Of a stretch of 14,378 bases of DNA, positions 1 through 7,364 are shown in pieces. The translations under genes were made by a program, and so were the position numbers. The stretch's first letter is position 1. Each line of letters starts with the position of its first letter. The notes under the pieces were generated by a model. It saw only the letters and a list, made by a program, of their open reading frames with translations, searched no databases and was not told where the DNA came from. Source of the stretch: Chloroflexota bacterium (GTDB lineage Bacteria > Chloroflexota > Dehalococcoidia > SM23-28-2 > RBG-16-64-32); NCBI GenBank assembly GCA_022563285.1, contig JADFNQ010000012.1, forward strand, positions 1-14,378, given 5' to 3'.

Positions 1-188
1 TCCTCGCCCTGGAGGCGATCACCAAACGGCCCGTCGTTGTGGACGACGATGCGATCGCCGTCCGTTCCGTGGTCAACCTCTGCCTCTCCTTCGACCACCG
101 CATCCTGGACGGCGCCCAGGCGGGCGAGTTCCTCCGCTCCCTCGTACAGCGGATGGAGGGCTACGGCCCGGACTCGTCCCTGGAATGA
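1..188 (+). CDS. 2-oxoacid dehydrogenase E2 acyltransferase, C-terminal end (partial)
   Basis: This is the last 61 codons (frame starts at base 3) of the catalytic domain of a dihydrolipoamide acyltransferase, the E2 core of a pyruvate, 2-oxoglutarate or branched-chain 2-oxoacid dehydrogenase complex. The visible signature is SFDHRILDGAQAGEFL: the DHRxxDG motif carries the active-site His (codon 96-98) and the Asp that work in acyl transfer from lipoamide to CoA. It is followed by the usual short C-terminal helix. The lipoyl and E1/E3-binding domains lie outside the window, so the substrate class cannot be decided. The stop codon (186-188) overlaps the start of lipB in an ATGA arrangement, indicating translational coupling to the enzyme that helps lipoylate E2. 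Identification of the domain is firm; the exact complex is unknown. Confidence 0.92.
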   Translation, partial: LALEAITKRPVVVDDDAIAVRSVVNLCLSFDHRILDGAQAGEFLRSLVQRMEGYGPDSSLE

Positions 189-922
189 GCGCGCTCCATC
201 CCCCCTGCCTCGCCCGCTGGCTGGGCCGGCTGGAGTACGAGCAGGCCTGGGCGCTCCAGCGCGAACTGGCCGTGCGTCGCGCTAGGCGGGAGATCGAGGA
301 CACGTTGCTCCTGCTGGAGCACCCTCCCGTGTACACCACAGGCCGTCGCTCCTGCGGCGACCGTCTCCTGGTTCCGCCCGAGGCGCTGGGCGCGCCGCTG
401 CTGACCGTCGACCGCGGCGGGGACATCACCTTCCACGGGCCCGGCCAGCTTGTCGCCTACCCGATCATCGGCCTGGGGGGTCAGCCCCGCGGCGTCCAGA
501 CCTATGTTCGCGGCCTGGAAGAGGTAGTCATCCGCACCCTCGCCTGCTTCGGCATCGAGGCTGGCAGGGAGCAGGGGCTCACCGGCGTCTGGGTGGGCCG
601 CGAGAAGATCGCCGCCATCGGCGTGCGGGTGAGCCGGCCCGGCGGAGCGGCGGGAGGCTGGGTCACCAGCCACGGCCTGGCCCTCAACGTCAGCGTCGAT
701 CTTGGATGGTTCGAGCGCATCGTAGCTTGCGGAATCGCCGGACGCGACGTCACCTCCATGGCGCGGCTGCTGGGCCGCCGCCTGCCGTTGCCGCAAGTGG
801 CCGAGCGCCTCGCCCGTGAGTTCGGGCCCGTCTTCGACCGCGATGTCGCGAGCCTGAAGGCCGCTCCTCCCCCTGCCGCCGTATCTTTGCCCCTCACTTC
901 TACGAAAGATACAATACTGTAG
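185..922 (+). CDS. lipB: Lipoyl(octanoyl) transferase LipB
   Basis: LipB moves octanoate from octanoyl-ACP to the lipoyl-domain lysine of E2 and related proteins; LipA then inserts the sulfurs. The 245-residue product has the whole family pattern. HPPVYTTGRR lies near residue 46. The substrate-pocket motif RGGDITFHGPGQ is at 77-88. The catalytic Lys is K141 in KIAAIGVRV. VTSHGLALNV follows. The catalytic Cys is C182 in ACGI. The protein is slightly longer than typical; the last ~30 residues, rich in Pro and Ala, look like a non-conserved tail, and this DNA also carries a promoter. The ATG overlaps the upstream E2 stop (ATGA), so this start is well supported by coupling. No lipA is seen in the window. 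The E2-lipB pairing makes functional sense because E2 is the substrate of the pathway. Confidence 0.96.
   Translation: MSALHPPCLARWLGRLEYEQAWALQRELAVRRARREIEDTLLLLEHPPVYTTGRRSCGDRLLVPPEALGAPLLTVDRGGDITFHGPGQLVAYPIIGLGGQPRGVQTYVRGLEEVVIRTLACFGIEAGREQGLTGVWVGREKIAAIGVRVSRPGGAAGGWVTSHGLALNVSVDLGWFERIVACGIAGRDVTSMARLLGRRLPLPQVAERLAREFGPVFDRDVASLKAAPPPAAVSLPLTSTKDTIL
881..915 (+). promoter_or_regulatory. Sigma70-like promoter with overlapping inverted repeat, inside the 3' end of lipB
   Basis: A TTGCCC box (887-892) and a TACAAT box (910-915) are separated by exactly 17 bp, close to the sigma70 consensus. Start of transcription would fall near base 922, 40 bp ahead of the ABC ATPase. The exact 8-bp inverted repeat GTATCTTT (881-888) / AAAGATAC (905-912), with a 16-bp gap, overlaps both boxes and could be an operator. 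The boxes and repeat are seen directly; the function is inferred. Confidence 0.5.
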
Positions 923-945
923 GGCCACCCCCGGCAAGCCCCCAC

Positions 946-951
946 AGGAGG
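946..951 (+). promoter_or_regulatory. Ribosome binding site of the ABC ATPase gene
   Basis: AGGAGG, a full-strength Shine-Dalgarno sequence, lies 10 bases ahead of the ATG at 962. It fixes that start and shows independent translation from lipB. Confidence 0.85.
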
Positions 952-961
952 AGCCTTCCCC

Positions 962-1750
962 ATGACCGTCGAGCAAGAGCGGATGGATGACGCTACCCCG
1001 GAATCCGCAGACGCGCCTCCCATCATCCAGGCGCTGGATGTCGTCAAGACGTATGACACCGGCAAGGTCAAGGTTGAGGCGCTGCGCGGCGTCAGCATAA
1101 CGATTCACCAGGGCGAGATGGTCGCCATCATGGGGCCTTCCGGCTGCGGCAAGACGACTCTCCTCAACTGCCTCAGCGGGCTGGACGTTATCGATAGCGG
1201 CCGGGTCTCCGTGGACGGCGTGGACCTGAGCACCATGTCCGACAACGATAAGACGGAGTACCGCGCCCAGCGCATGGGCTTCGTCTTTCAGTTCTACAAC
1301 CTGTTGCCGGTTCTGTCCGCGGTGGAGAACGTGGAGCTGCCCCTGCTGGTCTCCGGCGTCTCCGCTCGGGAGGCCCGCCAGCGCGCCCTGCAGGCCCTGG
1401 ATCAAGTCCACCTCCGCGACTGGGCGGAGCACACGCCGGCGGAACTCTCCGGCGGCGAGCGGCAGCGGGTGACCATAGCTCGGGCACTGGTCAACAGTCC
1501 GGCGATCGTTTGGGGGGACGAGCCCACCGGCGATCTGGACAGCACCAACGCAGGCGAGATCATGGACCTCCTTTGCGACCTGAACGAGAGACAGCGCCAG
1601 ACTTTCGTCCTCGTGACCCACGCCCTTGAGGTGGCGGAGCGCACCGGCCGCATCATCAGGATGCAGGACGGCCAGATCATCAGCGACAACCGCATCATCA
1701 ATCGCGAGGCGGGGATCTGGGGGCCGGCAGAAGGGGCGGAGCCCGAATAG
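962..1750 (+). CDS. ABC transporter ATP-binding protein, MacB/LolD class
   Basis: This is the cytoplasmic ATPase of an FtsX-type ABC transporter. The 262-residue protein shows Walker A GPSGCGKT (58-65), the Q-loop region around FVFQFYNLLPVLSAVENV (typical of the LolD/MacB group), the signature LSGGERQR (from L162), Walker B ending in DEP (186-188) with D-loop TGDLDS, and the H-loop LVTHAL. The first ~20 residues are a variable acidic leader. All catalytic elements are intact. It starts with a strong ribosome site and stops 9 bp before its permease partner at 1760, so the two form one operon. MacB/LolD-class systems move lipoproteins, peptides, lipids or drugs, or act as mechanotransmission devices; the substrate cannot be told here. 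No periplasmic adaptor (MacA) gene is adjacent, so a tripartite efflux pump is not supported. Confidence 0.95.
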   Translation: MTVEQERMDDATPESADAPPIIQALDVVKTYDTGKVKVEALRGVSITIHQGEMVAIMGPSGCGKTTLLNCLSGLDVIDSGRVSVDGVDLSTMSDNDKTEYRAQRMGFVFQFYNLLPVLSAVENVELPLLVSGVSAREARQRALQALDQVHLRDWAEHTPAELSGGERQRVTIARALVNSPAIVWGDEPTGDLDSTNAGEIMDLLCDLNERQRQTFVLVTHALEVAERTGRIIRMQDGQIISDNRIINREAGIWGPAEGAEPE

Positions 1751-1759
1751 GGGACGGCC

Positions 1760-4700
1760 ATGGACAGCCTATTCGGCATCCCAATGGACACCCTGATGGT
1801 GGTGTTCCTGGTCGCCTTCGCCATCGTGATGAGCGTGGTGACCGCTCTGGCGCTGCGGAACCGCGTCCTTCTCAAGCTAGGCCTCCGTAGCATCCCCCGC
1901 CGGCGTGGGCGGACGGTGATCATCGTCCTGGGCCTGATGCTGGGGACGATCATCATCGCCGCTGCCTTCGGCACCGGCGATACGATGACCAACACCATCC
2001 GCTCCTCGGTGCTGACATCTTTGGGGAACATCGACGAGGTGATCTCGATACGGGGCACGGATACCGGCACGGATTTCGATGGGCATGGCTTCATCGAGGG
2101 GCCCGAAGACATCGCGTACTTCGACGAGGCGCTGTTCGGTGTGGTGGACGAGGCCATCGGGGATTCCGAGCTGGTGGACGGGATCGCCCCCGTCATCAGT
2201 GAGCCGGTCGCGGTACAGGACACGACCAGCCGCCAGAACGAGCCCCGGGCTACGCTCTTCGCCAGCGATCCGGCCCGTCTGGCCGGCTTCGGCGAGATCA
2301 AGGAGGTTGGCGGGGGCACCGTCTCCCTGGCCGACCTCGGCCCGGGCGAGGTGTACCTGAACGACGAGGCGGCCGACGAGCTGAACGCCAGCGCCGGCGA
2401 CGAACTGTTGGTGTTCGCTGGCGGTCAGTCCGTCCCCCTGCAGGTGAAGGCCGTGGTGAAGTACCGGGGCAGCCTCACCGAGGAGTCCGCCCTGCTGCTG
2501 TCCCTGGACGCCGCCCAACGTCTCCTGGATAAGGAAGGGCTGATCAAGCACATCGTTGTCTCCAACCGGGGTGGGGCTCTATCAGGCGCCAAGCACAGCG
2601 ATGAGGTGATAGAGGCCCTGGAGCCAACGCTAACCCCCCTCAACCTGGAGGCCGACCCCACGAAGGTGGACGCGCTGGACTTCGCCAACGAACTGGGGAA
2701 CGTCTTCACTTCGTTCTTCGTGATCTTCGGCACGTTCTCCATAGTGGCCGGCATAATGCTGATCTTCCTCATTTTCGTCATGCTGGCGGCGGAGCGGAAA
2801 CCGGAGATGGGCATGGCGCGGGCGGTGGGCACCAAGCGGCGACACCTGATCCAGATGTTCCTGTTCGAGGGGGTGGTCTACGACCTGGTGGCCGCCGCCA
2901 TCGGGGCGTTGTTGGGCCTGGCCGTGGCCTACGGTATGGTGCTGATTATGGCCAAGGCGTTTACCAACTTCGGTGTAGACATAGAGCAGGACTTTCGGCT
3001 TCGCAGCCTTATCGTCGCCTACACCCTGGGGATGCTGCTCACCTTCATCGTCGTCACCGTGTCGGCCTGGCGGGTGAGCCTCCTCAACATCGTATCGGCC
3101 ATAAGAGACCTGCCGGACCCGGTGCTGAGGAAGGGTGGCAGGTTGACTTTGATCCTGGGCGTGCTGGGCCTGCTCATCGGCGTCCTGCTGACCTTCATCG
3201 GTCTGAGCGCCGAGGTAATGACATTCTTCATGCTGGGAATATCGTTCGTGATCCTGGGTCTGGTGCCCCTGCTGCGGCGTCTGGGTCTGCCGGACCGGGC
3301 CGCCTACACGCTGCCGGGCATAGCGCTGGTAGTCTGGTGGCTGCTCCCCTTCGACACGTTCGACTTCATCCTGCCGGACTTTTCGCAGGACATCTCCATC
3401 TTCATCACCTCCGGGATCATGGTTGTGATCGGCGCCACCTGGACGGTGATGTACAACTCGGACCTGCTCCTGCGGGCGATCATGGCCGTGTTCGGCCGCG
3501 TCCGCGCGCTGGCGCCGGTGCTGAAGACCGCCGTCGCCTACCCGTTGACCAATCGGTTCCGCACCGGCATGACGGTCGCCATGTTTTCCCTGGTGGTGTT
3601 CACCCTGGTAGTGATGGCCACCCTGACCAACGCCTTCTCCCAGCTGTTCAACGACGAGGAGGCGTTCGGCGGTGGCTTCGACATCCGCGCCACCACCGTC
3701 CGCATCAACCCGATAGGCGACATCGATGCCGCCATCGAGCAGTCAACCACCCTGAGCGCTGAGGATTTCCAGGTCGTGGCCAGTCAGTCGTCTCTGTCGC
3801 TGCAGGCGAGGCAGGTGGGCTCCGTGGGGAAGGAGTTCGAGACCTACCCGGTGCGGGGGCTTGACGATGAGTTCCTGGCCAACAACACCTACGAGTTCGC
3901 CCTCATGGCCGAGGGCTACGATTCGCCCCAGGAGGTGTGGCAGGCGCTGGCGGACGACCCGGGCCTGGCCATAGTTGACCCGATCCCGGTCCCCAGACGC
4001 GATCAGTTCGGCTTCCAGGCGGGCGTTCCCGATTTCGAGCTTGAGGGCTTTTTCCTCGAAGACGAGACCTTCTCTCCCCTGGAGATCGACATTGAGGATC
4101 CTCAGACAAGGACGTTCTTCAGCCTGACCATCATCGGCGTGCTCAAGGATACCTTCCCTGAGTTTATGCTGGGCATCTCCACCTCCCAGCGGAAGCTGGA
4201 AGCGGCGTTCGTGGATCGAGCCCAGCCCACTGTCCACTTCTTCCGGCTGGCTGACGGTACGGACGTCGCGGCCACCGCCGATGCCCTGGAATCGGCCTTC
4301 CTGACGAACGGTATGGAGGCGGACGCTCTTGCCGAGGAGCTGAAGGATGCCGTAGGCACCCAGATAACGTTCAACTACATATTGCAGGGGTTCATGGGGC
4401 TGGGACTGGTGGTAGGGGTAGCGGCGCTGGGCGTTATCAGCGCCCGCTCCGTGGTGGAGCGGCGTCAGCAGATAGGCGTGTTGCGATCCATCGGCTTTAA
4501 GCGTGGCATGGTGCAGCTCAGCTTCTTGCTGGAATCGTCCTTCATTGCCCTGCTCGGCATCGGTCTCGGTTCAATCCTCGGCCTCATCCTTTCCTTCAAC
4601 ATCATCAGAGACGGCTCACAACAGGCCAGCACCGAGAACATAGAGTTCGCCGTCCCCTGGCTCAACCTGACAGTCATCTTCCTCATCGCATACGGGGCGT

Positions 4701-4774
4701 CTCTGCTGACCACTTACCTGCCCGCCCGTCAGGCCTCCCGCGTCTACCCGGCTGAGGCCCTGCGCTACGAGTAG
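1760..4774 (+). CDS. ABC transporter permease with two FtsX domains
   Basis: This is a large membrane permease (1004 residues) partnered with the ATPase just upstream. An N-terminal TM segment (about 12-34) and a second one (52-72) precede a MacB-like extracellular domain (about 73-312). The first FtsX block follows, with TMs near 316-342, 372-398 and 414-436; it contains the AERKPEMGMARAVGTKRR coupling segment. A central group of hydrophobic segments spans about 462-565, and another TM about 603-622. A second extracellular domain of roughly 250 residues leads to the second FtsX block, with TMs near 872-892, 922-945 and 968-990. That block has RRQQIGVLRSIGFKR and the classic C-terminal motif LPARQASRVYPAEALRYE. 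It is a fused, duplicated permease, so one polypeptide could serve both half-sites of the transporter. The ribosome site is weak (GGGGACGG just before the ATG), consistent with coupling to the ATPase. The substrate is unknown. Confidence 0.93.
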   Translation: MDSLFGIPMDTLMVVFLVAFAIVMSVVTALALRNRVLLKLGLRSIPRRRGRTVIIVLGLMLGTIIIAAAFGTGDTMTNTIRSSVLTSLGNIDEVISIRGTDTGTDFDGHGFIEGPEDIAYFDEALFGVVDEAIGDSELVDGIAPVISEPVAVQDTTSRQNEPRATLFASDPARLAGFGEIKEVGGGTVSLADLGPGEVYLNDEAADELNASAGDELLVFAGGQSVPLQVKAVVKYRGSLTEESALLLSLDAAQRLLDKEGLIKHIVVSNRGGALSGAKHSDEVIEALEPTLTPLNLEADPTKVDALDFANELGNVFTSFFVIFGTFSIVAGIMLIFLIFVMLAAERKPEMGMARAVGTKRRHLIQMFLFEGVVYDLVAAAIGALLGLAVAYGMVLIMAKAFTNFGVDIEQDFRLRSLIVAYTLGMLLTFIVVTVSAWRVSLLNIVSAIRDLPDPVLRKGGRLTLILGVLGLLIGVLLTFIGLSAEVMTFFMLGISFVILGLVPLLRRLGLPDRAAYTLPGIALVVWWLLPFDTFDFILPDFSQDISIFITSGIMVVIGATWTVMYNSDLLLRAIMAVFGRVRALAPVLKTAVAYPLTNRFRTGMTVAMFSLVVFTLVVMATLTNAFSQLFNDEEAFGGGFDIRATTVRINPIGDIDAAIEQSTTLSAEDFQVVASQSSLSLQARQVGSVGKEFETYPVRGLDDEFLANNTYEFALMAEGYDSPQEVWQALADDPGLAIVDPIPVPRRDQFGFQAGVPDFELEGFFLEDETFSPLEIDIEDPQTRTFFSLTIIGVLKDTFPEFMLGISTSQRKLEAAFVDRAQPTVHFFRLADGTDVAATADALESAFLTNGMEADALAEELKDAVGTQITFNYILQGFMGLGLVVGVAALGVISARSVVERRQQIGVLRSIGFKRGMVQLSFLLESSFIALLGIGLGSILGLILSFNIIRDGSQQASTENIEFAVPWLNLTVIFLIAYGASLLTTYLPARQASRVYPAEALRYE

Positions 4775-4993
4775 GGCGGCGCAGGCGTGTACGCCGCGAT
4801 CTCCGCCTAGCAGACCACCTATATCGCTCTTTTCGCGGCTCTTTAGACATTAACGGCGGTAATAAAAAATCTAAGTGGCGTTACTTGACATTTTTGTGCC
4901 AAACGTTAGCATCAGGGTGATCATCGGTGGGCGGGACTCATCGCTGCTCTACTCCCGTGCTGAGTTGTGCCCAGCTAGCGGTCAAACTGTGTC
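4775..4993 (+). other. Intergenic control region ahead of the PAS-LuxR regulator
   Basis: This 219-bp spacer is visibly richer in A/T than its surroundings, especially 4840-4910. Just after the permease stop there is a hairpin GCGGCG (4776-4781) / CGCCGC (4792-4797) with a 10-nt loop. No U-run follows it directly, so it is at best a weak terminator. The promoter-like boxes are listed separately. I see no small gene here. Confidence 0.5.
4885..4912 (+). promoter_or_regulatory. Candidate promoter of the PAS-LuxR regulator
   Basis: A perfect -35 box TTGACA (4885-4890) is followed after 16 bp by TAGCAT (4907-4912, four of six consensus bases). A start near 4919 would give a leader of about 75 nt. 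No clear Shine-Dalgarno sequence is visible before the ATG at 4994. Confidence 0.5.
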
Positions 4994-6934
4994 ATGGCGA
5001 AGAAAAGAGCCGGACAAGAACGACTAATTCGTGTGCCCGCTGCCGGTAGCCCAACCGACGGATCACGGGCGGAAGAGGTACTGCGGCCAATCGTGGACGG
5101 CATTACTTCGCAGGTTGGCGAGCAGTTCTTTCGCGCCCTTGTGAGGCATCTTGCGGACGCACTCAAAGTTCGCTTTGCCTTCATTAGTGAGCAGCTGGAT
5201 CATGAGGGTGCACGAGTTCGTCTGGTAGCCTTCTGGGCAGGCGACGGTTACGGTGAGAACTTTGAATACCCCACAAAGGGGACGCCATGTGCGCACGTAG
5301 TAGGCAAAGGGCTGGCCTCCTTCCCCTCTGGTCTGCGGGAGCTATTTCCAGAGGACGCCTGGCTGAGGGAGGTAGGCGCCGAGAGCTATCTCGCGATTCC
5401 CCTGTTCGATTCAACTGAACGTCCGCTTGGACACTTGGGTGTGATGCATGATGCACCGATGCGTGAGGAGCATCTTAACGAGCAGATCCTGCGGATCTTC
5501 GCTGAGCGTGCGGGCAGCGAGCTGGAGCGCAACCGGGCGGAGGTGGCGTTGCGGGAGAGCGAGGAGCGGTACCGGGAGCTGGTCGAGGAGATCAACGATG
5601 TCATCTATGAGATCGACACAAACGGGCGCGTAACCTACATCAGCCCAATCGCGGAGGAGGTCAGCGGGTACAGCCCGAACGAGATCATCGGACGTTCCAT
5701 CGTTGAGTTCATGCCTCCGGAGGAAGTACCGGCGAGAATGGACAGTTTCGGGCAAGGTCTCGCCGGAAGGCCAGTACCCACCGAGTTCAGGCTCGTGTCC
5801 AAGTCGGGAGAGATCCGCTGGATTCACACCCTCGGCCGAGTGCTCCGCGAGGGCGACCGCATTACTGGTTTTCGAGGAGTACTGACGGACATCACCGACC
5901 GCAAGCGGGCTGAGGAGGCGCTGCGCGACAGCGAGGAACGGCTGAAGATACTGTTTGAATCAGCGCCCGATGCCTACTATTTGAACGACCTAGAAGGAAG
6001 ATTTGTTGATGGCAACAGAGCCGCAGGGGAGATCAGCGGCTATAAGAGGGAGGAGTTGATCGGCCAGAGCTTCTTAAGTTTGAAGCTCCTCTCTCCAGAT
6101 GAGATCTCCAAAGCGGCTGTGCTCCTGGCCAGGAACGCTCAGGGTGAAGCCACCGGACCAGACGAATTCACGCTGAATAGGAAAGACGGCAGTCAGGTTG
6201 CAGTGGAAATACGGACATTCGTGGTAAGGATCGCAGGCGAGGTTCTAGTGCTGGGTATTGCCCGCGACATCACGGAGCGCAAGCGGGCGGAGGAGGCGCT
6301 GCGGGAGAGCGAACAGCAGTATCGGGCTCTGTATGACGACAACCCGACAATGTACTTCACCGTGGATACTGAAGGAACGGTGCTGTCCGTGAACAAGTTC
6401 GGCGCGGAGCAGCTTGGCTACAAGGCTGATGAGCTGGTTGGACGGTCGGTACTGGGGATCTTCCATGACGATGATAGGGAAGATGTCCAGGAACAGTTAG
6501 CGGCCTGTGTGCGAAACCCGGCTGAGGTTGCCCAGTGGGAGTTTCGCAAGGTGTGCAAGGACGGGAGCCTGATGTGGGTGAAGGAGACCGTCCGCGCCGT
6601 GCGTGGCCCTGACGGCGATACGATTGTCCTCATCGTCTGCGAGGACATCACGGAGCGAACGAGGGTGGAGGAGGCGCTTCGGGAGGCCAGGGATGAGCTG
6701 GAGAGCAGGGTAGAGACCCAGCTGCAGCGGGGGAACACCTATGGGCTGACCTTCCGCGAACTCACCGTGATCCACCTTGTGGCGGAAGGAAAATCGGACA
6801 AGGAGATTGGGGCGCTGCTGAGCATCAGTCCCCGGACGGCCAACAAGCATGTGCAGAATATCCTTAAGAAGATGGGCGCCTCCTCTCGCACGGAGGCGGG
6901 GGTGCGGGCTGTCAGGGAGGGGCTGGTCGTCTAG
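4994..6934 (+). CDS. GAF-PAS-PAS-PAS-LuxR sensor/transcription regulator
   Basis: This is a predicted one-component regulator of 646 residues. Domains in order: a GAF domain (about 25-178, with GTPCAHVVGKGL at 96-107), three PAS domains (about 190-302, 314-428 and 440-555), and a C-terminal LuxR/GerE helix-turn-helix (585-646, LTFRELTVIHLVAEG then SDKEIGALLSISPRTANKHV). Each PAS ends in the DIT-(D/E)R-KRAEEALRESE linker, a short coiled coil seen at residues 182, 306, 432 and 558, i.e. spaced 124, 126 and 126 residues apart. There is no TM segment, receiver domain or histidine kinase, so it should act in the cytoplasm, sensing a small ligand, redox state or light and binding DNA directly. Base composition is lower in GC than in the flanking genes, hinting at a different history. 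No Shine-Dalgarno sequence precedes the ATG. Ligand and targets are unknown. Confidence 0.9.
   Translation: MAKKRAGQERLIRVPAAGSPTDGSRAEEVLRPIVDGITSQVGEQFFRALVRHLADALKVRFAFISEQLDHEGARVRLVAFWAGDGYGENFEYPTKGTPCAHVVGKGLASFPSGLRELFPEDAWLREVGAESYLAIPLFDSTERPLGHLGVMHDAPMREEHLNEQILRIFAERAGSELERNRAEVALRESEERYRELVEEINDVIYEIDTNGRVTYISPIAEEVSGYSPNEIIGRSIVEFMPPEEVPARMDSFGQGLAGRPVPTEFRLVSKSGEIRWIHTLGRVLREGDRITGFRGVLTDITDRKRAEEALRDSEERLKILFESAPDAYYLNDLEGRFVDGNRAAGEISGYKREELIGQSFLSLKLLSPDEISKAAVLLARNAQGEATGPDEFTLNRKDGSQVAVEIRTFVVRIAGEVLVLGIARDITERKRAEEALRESEQQYRALYDDNPTMYFTVDTEGTVLSVNKFGAEQLGYKADELVGRSVLGIFHDDDREDVQEQLAACVRNPAEVAQWEFRKVCKDGSLMWVKETVRAVRGPDGDTIVLIVCEDITERTRVEEALREARDELESRVETQLQRGNTYGLTFRELTVIHLVAEGKSDKEIGALLSISPRTANKHVQNILKKMGASSRTEAGVRAVREGLVV
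5537..6700 (+). repeat. Tandem PAS-linker repeats within the regulator gene
   Basis: The linker DNA beginning with the GCGGAGGAGGCGCTGCGGGA type of sequence occurs at 5537, 5909, 6287 and, more diverged, 6665. Spacings are 372, 378 and 378 bp. This reflects internal duplication of a PAS-plus-linker unit. The linkers are much better conserved than the PAS bodies between them. Confidence 0.8.
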
Positions 6935-7186
6935 TGAACGGGAGAGGCGCGGTCAACCTGACGCCCGCTGGAGAGTTGCGCCGCACACGGCGCTGACGAA
7001 TCCAGATTGCCGCCGGTAAGACTCGTACATCATCACCGTCCCAGCATACGTAGTAATCCGTATTGACGTACGGCGCTCATACGCGCGACATCATCTCAAC
7101 AGAGGGGGAACGAATCGGCCATCGGCAGCGGTTTGCCCGCTATCTAGGACCGCCGACAGAATCGCCGCAAGGGGGGCCGGCCGCAA
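6935..7186. other. Non-coding stretch after the regulator
   Basis: I see no ATG-started reading frame of note on the plus strand here. A hairpin GCGCCG (6978-6983) / CGGCGC (6988-6993) with a CACA loop sits 44 bp after the regulator stop. It has no U-run, so it is not a standard intrinsic terminator. A lone TTGACG (7063-7068) lacks a convincing -10 partner. Otherwise nothing is recognised in this part of the 430-bp gap. Confidence 0.4.
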
Positions 7187-7357
7187 CCTGAGGTATCTGC
7201 CATACCTCAGGGGGCCAGGGGTTCTCCTGTCGACAGCCCTAGACGGTGGGCAACTAAGGCCACCGTATCCTCTTTGGGCGCTAGCGTCAAGCAGGCAGTT
7301 TTGCGCTGGCTAACACCGCCGAGAAGCGGGCAACTTCCTGGCCCGCTTCTCTCTTTT
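7187..7357 (+). ncRNA. Candidate structured small RNA or structured 3' UTR
   Basis: Four hairpins follow each other. H1 is CCTGAGGTAT (7187-7196) / ATACCTCAGG (7202-7211), a perfect 10-bp stem with loop CTGCC. H2 is ACGGTGG (7243-7249) / CCACCGT (7260-7266). H3 is GCTAGCG-t-CAA (7280-7290) / TTGCGCTGGC (7301-7310), 10 pairs with one bulge and one G-U pair. H4 is the terminator at 7321-7351. A palindrome CTGTCGACAG lies at 7227-7236. The octamer GGGCAACT occurs in H2 (7248-7255) and again in H4 (7328-7335). No open reading frame explains the structures, and the terminator faces the plus strand 390 bp past the last plus-strand gene. I match no known RNA family. It may instead be the long 3' UTR of the regulator mRNA; the upstream promoter is not identified. 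Confidence 0.3.
7321..7357 (+). terminator. Rho-independent terminator
   Basis: A perfect 11-bp stem GAGAAGCGGGC (7321-7331) / GCCCGCTTCTC (7341-7351) with a 9-nt loop is followed by TCTTTT (7352-7357). The U-run is present only for plus-strand reading; read on the minus strand the stem is followed by GGCGGTGTTAGC, with no U-run. It therefore ends a plus-strand transcript, although it sits just past the stop of a minus-strand gene. Confidence 0.8.
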
Positions 7358-7364
7358 CGACCCG

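Noticed and set aside
161..1621. A 486-codon open frame on the minus strand, and similar long minus-strand frames at 502-1098, 1402-2319 and 1877-2551
   Set aside because: They are antisense to lipB and the ABC genes, whose products carry full catalytic motifs. The antisense products have low-complexity composition and no recognisable domain; long antisense frames are expected at this GC content.
962..4774. MacAB-type tripartite drug efflux pump
   Set aside because: No membrane-fusion protein or outer-membrane channel gene is adjacent, and the permease is a double-FtsX fusion rather than a MacB with its own ATPase domain.
6978..6993. Hairpin after the regulator as its terminator
   Set aside because: The 6-bp stem has no following U-run; the better terminator lies at 7321-7357.
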